DNA of 6,244 nt. Origin: Clostridia bacterium. GTDB lineage: Bacteria; Bacillota; Clostridia; Christensenellales; HGM11417. A model generated the notes under the pieces. The model was not told the origin of the DNA. It did not search any database and was given only the letters and a program-made list of their open reading frames with translations. Shown here one piece after another: positions 1 through 5,015 of the stretch. The stretch lies in assembly GCA_017407365.1 (NCBI GenBank), contig JAFQWR010000028.1:1-6244 (forward strand), read 5' to 3'. A program made the position numbers and the translations under genes. How positions within the stretch are numbered: the stretch's first letter is position 1; each line of letters starts with the position of its first letter.

Positions 1-431
1 CCCTTATTAAGCCCTGCCGATACCTTAAGCTGATTTTCCATCTTAACGACAGTTTCTGAACTGATCGTTTGCGAAACGTGCTGTGTATAGGTGTTGATAA
101 TGGTATCCTGTGTAACAGTCGATTGCTCAATCTTGCGCTCCTTTATTGCCGTGTTATACACAAAGGAATCCAGATTGTAAATCTCTGCCATTTCAAGCTT
201 ACCAAGCAAAATAATATAGTATTTATTCCCGGACTCATCGTGCCAGCCCTCCACAACCTTAGCGGAAGGATTTTCCGCAGTGGTTAGCACGGAAGCCTCC
301 TTTACCACGTTGATCGGCTCTACGTACGCCTCGGTAACCATATCTCCCTCAAACGAATTGATCACCGCAAAAATACCCACGCCGATAAAGACGATGAGCA
401 TAACGATAGCGACAATTGCAAGCTTTTTCAT
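1..431 (-). CDS. Membrane-anchored extracytoplasmic protein of unknown function, 3' part missing
   Basis: The reading frame opens at an ATG at 431-429 and runs 143 codons without a stop to the window edge, so the C-terminus is missing. A GGAGAGG-type ribosome binding site lies just upstream, supporting this start. The protein begins MKKLAIVAIVMLIVFIGVG, a short basic tip followed by about 20 hydrophobic residues. No lipobox cysteine is seen and no clear AxA cleavage site stands out, so it is probably an uncleaved N-terminal anchor with the rest outside the membrane. Residues 30-90 are mixed and soluble-looking, with a KYYIILLGKLEM strand-like stretch around 70-81. Residues 104-140 are rich in Thr, Ser, Gln and Val in a roughly alternating pattern that could form long beta strands. 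I do not recognise the family. It is divergently transcribed from a small Xre regulator and its promoter overlaps two palindromes, so repression by that neighbour is likely (inference). That the gene is real is well supported; its function is not. Confidence 0.82.
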   Translation of the reverse strand, partial: MKKLAIVAIVMLIVFIGVGIFAVINSFEGDMVTEAYVEPINVVKEASVLTTAENPSAKVVEGWHDESGNKYYIILLGKLEMAEIYNLDSFVYNTAIKERKIEQSTVTQDTIINTYTQHVSQTISSETVVKMENQLKVSAGLNK

Positions 432-461
432 TTGTTCCTCTCCATATTTTTTGGTTGTTTA

Positions 462-476
462 TTAGGCTTTACCTAA
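462..476. promoter_or_regulatory. Operator-like palindrome O2
   Basis: TTAGGCTTTACCTAA is an inverted repeat with 5-bp perfect arms (TTAGG/CCTAA). It matches the second palindrome at 496-510 except at one arm position and two or three central bases. It sits just downstream of the predicted start of transcription of the leftward gene, where a bound repressor would block initiation or early elongation. Its centre is 34 bp from that of the other site, slightly over three helical turns, so two dimers could bind close to the same face. The likely binder is the Xre protein encoded at 551-775; this is inferred from position and symmetry. Confidence 0.6.
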
Positions 477-487
477 ATACAAGCAGT

Positions 488-517
488 ATTATGTATTAGG
501 TGATACCTAATTGTCAA
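488..517 (-). promoter_or_regulatory. Sigma-70-type promoter of the leftward membrane-protein gene
   Basis: Read on the minus strand, a perfect -35 box TTGACA (plus-strand 512-517) is followed after 18 bp by CATAAT (plus-strand 488-493), a five-of-six match to the -10 consensus. Transcription would start near 480-482, about 50 bp before the ATG at 431. The palindrome at 496-510 fills nearly the whole spacer, and the one at 462-476 begins a few bases after the start point. A second TTGACA lies 14 bp further upstream (526-531) but has no good -10 partner. Confidence 0.6.
496..510. promoter_or_regulatory. Operator-like palindrome O1 within the promoter spacer
   Basis: TTAGGTGATACCTAA has perfect 6-bp arms (TTAGGT/ACCTAA) around a 3-bp centre, the size and symmetry typical of sites for dimeric Xre/Cro-type repressors. 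It lies between the -35 and -10 elements of the leftward promoter, so binding would exclude RNA polymerase. It is about 40 bp upstream of the regulator start codon, so it could also provide autoregulation. The binding partner is inferred, not shown. Confidence 0.65.
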
Positions 518-538
518 GTATTTTTTGTCAATTTTCGG

Positions 539-544
539 TACAAT
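539..544 (+). promoter_or_regulatory. Possible -10 element for a leaderless regulator mRNA
   Basis: TACAAT is a five-of-six match to the -10 consensus and ends 6 bp before the ATG at 551, so transcription would start at or very near the A of the start codon. There is no Shine-Dalgarno sequence in this stretch, which fits a leaderless message. The weakness is the -35 box: TTGTCA at 511-516 is 22 bp away, too far for a normal spacer, and nothing good lies at 16-18 bp. The call is tentative. Confidence 0.3.
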
Positions 545-550
545 ATTAGT

Positions 551-775
551 ATGGAAAAATCATTAGACAAAATCATCAGCGAAAACTTAAAGCAAGAGAT
601 TGAGCTATCGGGAAAAACAAAAACCGAGATCGCTCAGGCAATCGGTGTTTCGAAGCCTACCGTTTCGCAATACCTCTCGGGAAGAATTCAGCCCTCACTA
701 TCCACGCTGTCCCGACTGTGCTCCTATCTGAACTGCTCCGCAGACGATATTCTGAGCGTAAAAAAGGATAAATAA
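551..775 (+). CDS. Small Xre/Cro-family helix-turn-helix transcriptional regulator
   Basis: This encodes a 74-residue protein that is almost entirely one HTH_3-type DNA-binding domain. Residues 24-31 (TEIAQAIG region) form the second helix, VSKPTVSQYLSGR (33-45) contains the turn and the recognition helix, and LSRLCSYLNCSADDIL (53-68) matches the characteristic last helices of Xre/SinR-like domains. No ligand-binding or oligomerisation domain follows, so it is probably a dimeric repressor acting on nearby sites. A GTG at 500 would add 17 residues, but it lies in the palindrome, has no ribosome binding site and adds sequence unlike the family, so the ATG at 551 is preferred. That ATG also lacks a Shine-Dalgarno site. 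The gene diverges from the membrane-protein gene, and two palindromes lie between them. Control of that promoter, and possibly its own, is the simplest reading. The fold is certain; the target is inferred. Confidence 0.88.
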   Translation: MEKSLDKIISENLKQEIELSGKTKTEIAQAIGVSKPTVSQYLSGRIQPSLSTLSRLCSYLNCSADDILSVKKDK

Positions 776-923
776 CCCCTGCAATCTGCGGATAAAAAAA
801 CAACATACCCGACCTCTCCAATCTGCGGATAAGAAAATAATATACCCGACCTCTCCAATCTGCGGATAAGAAAACAACATACCTTACCTCTCCAATCTGC
901 GGATAAAAAACAACTCACCCCCC
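776..923. repeat. 37-bp tandem direct repeat, four copies
   Basis: Four head-to-tail units at 776-812, 813-849, 850-886 and 887-923 share a core AATCTGCGGATAA that recurs at exactly 37-bp intervals (core starts 783, 820, 857, 894), preceded by CCTCTCC in units 2-4 and followed by an A/C-rich stretch. The last unit decays at its right end, and a further partial AATC follows at 927. The array begins on the base after the regulator's stop codon. Units are contiguous with no unique spacers, so this is not a CRISPR array. The period is not a multiple of three, so it does not encode a protein repeat. On the minus strand each core reads TTATCCGCA, one base from the DnaA box TTATCCACA; whether this matters is unknown. 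Confidence 0.9.
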
Positions 924-951
924 TGCAATCTCACCGCACCCAACCCAAACA

Positions 952-993
952 AAAAGAGCGAAACGGAAAACTCCGCCTCGCTCTCTTTTTTTT
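952..993 (+). terminator. Intrinsic terminator, probably bidirectional
   Basis: AGAGCG (955-960) pairs with CGCTCT (979-984), with a second short stem CGGA/TCCG nested inside, followed by one C and eight T residues (986-993). On the minus strand the same hairpin is followed by a run of five T (from the A run at 951-955), so it could stop transcription from either side. It lies between the rightward regulator gene and the leftward glycosidase operon, where a two-way terminator is expected. Confidence 0.75.
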
Positions 994-1032
994 ACCTGAA
1001 AAGGCTTGCTTTTGCGTACGTATTTGCCTTTG

Positions 1033-1291
1033 TAAGCCACAAAAAGCGCTTTGCGATGGCTACCCTGCGCCACAAAACCAACCCGAAAAGAAGCCTCTGC
1101 GCCCTCAGAATAAGCCTTAAAAAACGCTTTTGCGATGGCTACCCTGTGCCAAGAAAACCAACCTGAAAAGAAGCCTCTGCGTCCTCAGAATGAGCCACAA
1201 AAACCGCTTTTGCGATGGCTACCCTGCGCCACAAAACCAACCTGAAAAGCAGCCTCTGCGCCCTCAGAATAAGCCACAAAAAACGCTTTTT
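1033..1291. repeat. About 79-bp tandem repeat, three copies plus a partial one
   Basis: Units begin at about 1033, 1111, 1191 and 1270 (lengths 78, 80 and 79 bp, the fourth truncated after about 20 bp). Each contains in order AAGCCACAAAA, a GCTTT-GCGATGGCTACCCTG block (GCGATGGC starts at 1053, 1132 and 1212), a CAAAACCAACC block, GAAAAGAAGCCTCTGCG and CCTCAGAATAAG. Copies differ at scattered bases and by single-base length changes. Because the period drifts around 79, the open frames crossing the array on both strands are not credible proteins. No unique spacers, transposase or terminal inverted repeats are seen. It is unrelated in sequence to the 37-bp array at 776-923. Its function is unknown. 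Confidence 0.88.
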
Positions 1292-1330
1292 GAGCAGGCT
1301 GTGCCTTGTATTGCACTGCAAAAACCGACC

Positions 1331-1366
1331 ATAAAGCAAAGCACCCCGCGCTTTCGGGCAGGGTGC
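1331..1366 (-). terminator. Terminator of the glycosidase operon
   Basis: On the minus strand GCACCC (1366-1361) can pair with GGGTGC (1346-1341) around a partly paired loop, followed by the T-rich tail TTTGCTTTAT (1340-1331). It lies about 50 bp beyond the stop codon of the GH3 gene, the expected place for the end of the leftward operon. The T tract is interrupted, so efficiency may be moderate. Confidence 0.55.
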
Positions 1367-1418
1367 ATTAGACTGTGATCGGTATATCCTGTAAGCCTTA
1401 CAGCCTGTTGCCGCGCGG

Positions 1419-3443
1419 CTATCTCGTGGACTGCTGTGTTGCTTCGTCCAGCTGAATGACAAGGGATGCTTCCAGGCGGATGTCGCGCGAGGAGGCGCCC
1501 ACAAACACCTTGAACTTTCCGTTTTCTACATACCACTTATCGAAGGAAACGCTATAATAAGCAAAGGAATCGGCGGAAAGCTGTACGGTGATTTCCTTTT
1601 CCTCTCCTGCCCTGATGAGGTCTTTACTGAAAGCAACAAGCTCCTTTTTGGGGCGTTCGACCATACTGAAAACATCCTGCACGTAGACCTGAGAAACCTC
1701 TTTGCCGTCTACGTTGGAAACGTTTTTGATTTTGTACCGCAGCAGGTAGTCCGTTTCGCTCTGCTTTTCGAGGCGCAAATCGGAATATTCGAACTGCGCG
1801 TAGCTTAAACCGTAGCCAAACGGGAAAAGCACGTCGAGGTTACGGGAATCGTACCACCTGTAACCCACCATAATGCCCTCGGCGTATCTTTCGGTGAACG
1901 AGTTGCCCAGCTCCGTTTTAGAGGGAGTATCCTCCACCGAGAGGGGGAAGGTTTCGGTAAGCTTGCCCGAGGGGCATACCTTGCCGGACAGAATGTCAGC
2001 AAGCGCATCGTTGATTGCCTCGCCGCCAAAGCCGGCAAATACCACGCCTGCAACGCCGTCAATCCAGGCACGCATATCGATGGCAGAGCCTGCCTCGATC
2101 ACCACCACGGTATTGCGGTTGTAGGCGGAAATGCGCTTGATCATTTCCTCGCAGAGCGGGGTCAGCCTTAACGTATAGCGGTCGGTTGCCTCGATTTCCA
2201 CCGCATTGTTGTTGCCCACCACCACAATCGCCATATCGGCAGCCTCTGCCTTTTCGATTGCCTTTTTGAAGGTGTGCATAAACATCACGGCGTCGTCCCT
2301 CGTTTGTGCGCCCGTGAAATACTGACCGCTTTCCATATCGATCTGCGCCTTGGGAAGCGCTTCCCTGAGGCACTCGGCAAGCGGCGTGATTTTGTGCTTA
2401 TTTTCCACACGGGAGGAGCCGCCGCCATTGTATACGGGGCTTTCGGCAAGGTCGCCCACGATGACCACACGCGCATTCTTCTGAATGGGCAGAACGTTTC
2501 CTTCGTTTTTGAGAAGAACGATACCCTCGAGCGCCGCCGCCTTGGAAATGCTTAAGCGTTGCTCGTCGGAGAGCGTCTTTTTGCGCAGGGGCTTTGCCTC
2601 CTCAAACTTTTCGCAGAGGCGCAATACGTTTTCCACACAGAAATCCAGCTCTTCCTCGGTAAACTGCCCTGCGGCATACGCCTCGCTGAGAATTCTTTCG
2701 CTTTGCGCATTGTAGGGCATTTCGAGGTCTAACGTTGCCTTGAGTGCCTTTACACGGTTATGCACGGCGCCCCAGTCGGAAACAATCAGCCCGTCGAAGC
2801 CCAGCTCCTCTCTGAGCAGCCCTTTAAGGTACTTTTTGTTTTCGGACATATACACGCCGTTTACGGGGTTGTAGCTGCACATAACCGTCCACGGCTTCGC
2901 GGTGAGCGCAATCTCGAACGGACGCAGATAGATTTCGCGCAGGGAGCGCTCGTCTACCTCGCTGTTTTGCGCCATACGGTCGAACTCGCGGTTGTTACAG
3001 CAGAAGTGCTTGAGCGAGGTGCCAACGCCCTTAGACTGCACGCCCTCGATAAACGCCTTGGCAAGCATACCCGCAAGATAGGGGTCCTCGGAATAATACT
3101 CAAGGTTTCTGCCGCAAAGGGGCGTACGCTTGATGTTTACCCCGGGGGCAAGCAGCACGGCAACGTCGTTTTCCACGCACTCGTCCGCAATGCCCACGCC
3201 CGTTTTATACAGAACGTCGGTAGACCAGCTGTTTGCCATAACCACGGGGGCGGGGTAGGAAATGGACTTACGGGTGAACATTACGCCCGTAGAGGTATCC
3301 AGATAGCGCAGACCGTTGGGGCCGTCGCTCAGCCACAAAAAAGGAAGCTTGCCCTGCAAGCCGTTGGTCTGCATACCGTGCGCATAGCCCGTCATCAGCT
3401 GAAATTTTTCCTCTAACGTAAAATCGGAAGCTTTATATTTCAT
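1419..3443 (-). CDS. Glycoside hydrolase family 3 beta-glycosidase (beta-glucosidase-like), cytoplasmic
   Basis: A 674-residue GH3 enzyme, expected to release terminal beta-linked sugars from the non-reducing ends of oligosaccharides with retention of configuration. The N-terminal TIM-barrel domain (about 8-275) carries LSDGPNG (38-44), GRNLEYYSEDP (111-121), LKHFCCNN (144-151) and FDGLIVSDWGAVHNR (216-230); Asp223 in SDW is the expected nucleophile. The alpha/beta sandwich domain (about 305-540) has GIVLLKNEGNVLPI and the EIEATDR motif (416-422), whose Glu416 or Glu418 is the candidate acid/base. PFGYGLSY (541-548) leads into a fibronectin-III-like C-terminal domain (about 555-665). No PA14 insertion is present, consistent with a length slightly below many relatives. 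There is no signal peptide, so it probably acts inside the cell. Start choice is firm: AGGAGAGG lies 2 bp before the ATG. The gene starts 12 bp after the preceding gene's stop codon and closes the operon. The exact sugar specificity cannot be read from sequence. Confidence 0.95.
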   Translation of the reverse strand: MKYKASDFTLEEKFQLMTGYAHGMQTNGLQGKLPFLWLSDGPNGLRYLDTSTGVMFTRKSISYPAPVVMANSWSTDVLYKTGVGIADECVENDVAVLLAPGVNIKRTPLCGRNLEYYSEDPYLAGMLAKAFIEGVQSKGVGTSLKHFCCNNREFDRMAQNSEVDERSLREIYLRPFEIALTAKPWTVMCSYNPVNGVYMSENKKYLKGLLREELGFDGLIVSDWGAVHNRVKALKATLDLEMPYNAQSERILSEAYAAGQFTEEELDFCVENVLRLCEKFEEAKPLRKKTLSDEQRLSISKAAALEGIVLLKNEGNVLPIQKNARVVIVGDLAESPVYNGGGSSRVENKHKITPLAECLREALPKAQIDMESGQYFTGAQTRDDAVMFMHTFKKAIEKAEAADMAIVVVGNNNAVEIEATDRYTLRLTPLCEEMIKRISAYNRNTVVVIEAGSAIDMRAWIDGVAGVVFAGFGGEAINDALADILSGKVCPSGKLTETFPLSVEDTPSKTELGNSFTERYAEGIMVGYRWYDSRNLDVLFPFGYGLSYAQFEYSDLRLEKQSETDYLLRYKIKNVSNVDGKEVSQVYVQDVFSMVERPKKELVAFSKDLIRAGEEKEITVQLSADSFAYYSVSFDKWYVENGKFKVFVGASSRDIRLEASLVIQLDEATQQSTR

Positions 3444-3455
3444 ATCCTCTCCTGA

Positions 3456-5009
3456 TTATTCTTGTGTTATTTGTTTAAGCAATACGAAGCTGCCTGCGGG
3501 AAGCACGAGCTCGGAAATTCTGCCCGTTGCCGTTACAGTCTGCTCGCTCGCAATCTGCTTTCTGTATTGATTGCTTGCCAGAAAGGTGTATTTTTCTGCC
3601 CTATGCACGGGCGCAAAGCAATTGGCAACCGAAACGATACGGTCGTTTTGTTGCAGGTTGGTGAGCAGATAGCACCACGTGCCATCCTTCGATTTCAAGG
3701 CAACCGCAGAAATTCCCTCCTCGTCCGATTGGATTTCGTAAATTTCGCTACCCACCGCGGTGAGCCTTGTGAAAAGAGAATACGCATAGTAGAACTGCGT
3801 GGGCAGATAGGGCACACCGTATTCGGAGGAAAAGGAAATCAGACTGAAAAAATCTGCGCCGTGGCAGGGGTAGAAGCACCAGTAGTTGAAGCCCGAAACC
3901 CCGTGATTCATTGCATTGACGAGGTAGTTTGCCAGCGTCAACGCTCTTTCTCCGCCGAAAAAGCTCTGATTATCGCCTGCCTGCTCGTAAAAGCCGTTGT
4001 CTACGCCAAACTCGTTCATCACGATGGGTACACCGTGATTTTTGCGCAGCTCACGCATATACGCAAGCGAAAAGTGACCGCCCTCGGTCAGCTCCTTCTG
4101 CGTCATACCGTCCCTTACGTAATACTGATGGGTATTTACAATATCCAGATAGTCCTTTGCCTCGCTCAGCACGTAGGTCATCCAGCCTCTGTCGTTGGAA
4201 TCGTCCGACATATTGAAGGTCAGCCTGCCGCTTAAACCGTATTCATCAAACACGTCCTTCAGCACAAGCAGGGTATCCACATACGCCGCATACGCCTCTT
4301 CCTCCCAGAAGCCATACGTTTTGTAGAAATAGTAGTTGGGCTCGTTGTAGAAGGTGATTTCGGAAATGCAATCGTACCCCTCCATCAGAAGCCTTTGCAC
4401 GGCATCCGCAAACAGCACGCACGCCTCGCGCACAAGAGCGGGCTTTGCGTTGGTCACCCAATTTTGGTAGCTCTGCTCCATCAGCCACGGCTGACCGCAG
4501 CCCCAGAAGGTGAGGTTGACGCGCGCACCGTTTGCCCGGGCAAGGCCTAAGACCCTGCGCAGGTCCTGCATTTTTTCTGACTGCCAATCGTAGTCCTTAT
4601 TCAGAAACTGATGCTCGGTAGAGCAAATGTAGGTATCCACAAACATCACACGCACCTTTTGCGGCTTCATCTCCTCGAAGGCGGGAATGATGTATTTGTT
4701 CCAGTCCTCTGCCTGCACGGTATACGTTTTGCCGTCGTAGGTGGGCATATTTTTGCCTACCTTCTGCGTGAGGAAGGTGGGGTCTATCTCTGCACCGAAG
4801 CCCTCGGTGAGGTAGCCGTTGGTGGATTCCACAAACAGCGGAAGGGATGAAGGCAGAATCTGCTCGGCAAGCACCTCCTTTGCGATGTACGCGTGCTGCT
4901 CCGGCTCCTTTCCGCCCGTATTTCCCCCCGAAGGGGAGCAAGCCCCCAGATGAAGGCTTGCTGAAAGCACTGTGATCATAATTCTTATCCTGTTTACCGC
5001 GCTCTTCAT
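3456..5009 (-). CDS. Surface lipoprotein, clan GH-A (GH5-like) glycoside hydrolase
   Basis: This 517-residue protein has a lipoprotein signal: basic residues at 2, 7 and 9, a hydrophobic stretch at 10-21, and LGAC with Cys24 as the expected lipidated residue, then a Ser/Gly/Pro-rich linker. The rest fits a clan GH-A TIM barrel: Arg120 on an early strand, Asn222-Glu223-Pro224 (expected acid/base), THQYY with His294 and Tyr296, MNEFG with Glu333 (expected nucleophile), and Trp377 near the last strand. This NEP / HxY / NEFG / W order most resembles GH5, but the overall sequence is divergent and other clan A families are possible. About residues 415-517 look like a C-terminal beta-sandwich. It is a paralog of the upstream gene, whose stop codon lies 6 bp before this start. 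No good Shine-Dalgarno site precedes the ATG at 5009, suggesting translational coupling. A Met at residue 11 has a better site but would strip the basic tip of the signal. Substrate unknown. Confidence 0.88.
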   Translation of the reverse strand: MKSAVNRIRIMITVLSASLHLGACSPSGGNTGGKEPEQHAYIAKEVLAEQILPSSLPLFVESTNGYLTEGFGAEIDPTFLTQKVGKNMPTYDGKTYTVQAEDWNKYIIPAFEEMKPQKVRVMFVDTYICSTEHQFLNKDYDWQSEKMQDLRRVLGLARANGARVNLTFWGCGQPWLMEQSYQNWVTNAKPALVREACVLFADAVQRLLMEGYDCISEITFYNEPNYYFYKTYGFWEEEAYAAYVDTLLVLKDVFDEYGLSGRLTFNMSDDSNDRGWMTYVLSEAKDYLDIVNTHQYYVRDGMTQKELTEGGHFSLAYMRELRKNHGVPIVMNEFGVDNGFYEQAGDNQSFFGGERALTLANYLVNAMNHGVSGFNYWCFYPCHGADFFSLISFSSEYGVPYLPTQFYYAYSLFTRLTAVGSEIYEIQSDEEGISAVALKSKDGTWCYLLTNLQQNDRIVSVANCFAPVHRAEKYTFLASNQYRKQIASEQTVTATGRISELVLPAGSFVLLKQITQE

Positions 5010-5015
5010 AGCTTG

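Noticed and set aside
500..550. GTG start at 500 extending the Xre regulator by 17 residues
   Set aside because: It lies inside the operator-like palindrome, has no ribosome binding site, and adds residues unlike the N-termini of Xre proteins.
698..918. Minus-strand open frames across the 37-bp repeats
   Set aside because: They overlap the regulator gene antisense and owe their openness to the repeat; the period of 37 is not a multiple of three, and no ribosome binding site supports them.
776..923. Possible CRISPR array (repeat unit of 37 bp)
   Set aside because: The units are contiguous and similar throughout, with no unique spacers between conserved repeats and no cas genes nearby.
776..1418. 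Mobile element remnant between the two blocks
   Set aside because: No transposase fragment, terminal inverted repeats or target-site duplication could be found around the repeat arrays.
1130..1536. Open frames on both strands across the 79-bp repeats and the GH3 3' end
   Set aside because: Low-complexity, Arg/Cys-rich translations that drift in frame from one unit to the next; no family resemblance and no start signals.
2760..3416. Long plus-strand frame (218 codons) opposite the GH3 gene, and similar ones opposite the GH-A genes (5013-6110, 3462-4235)
   Set aside because: They are antisense shadows of well-supported enzymes with conserved motifs; their translations are His/Val/Gly-rich without recognisable domains.
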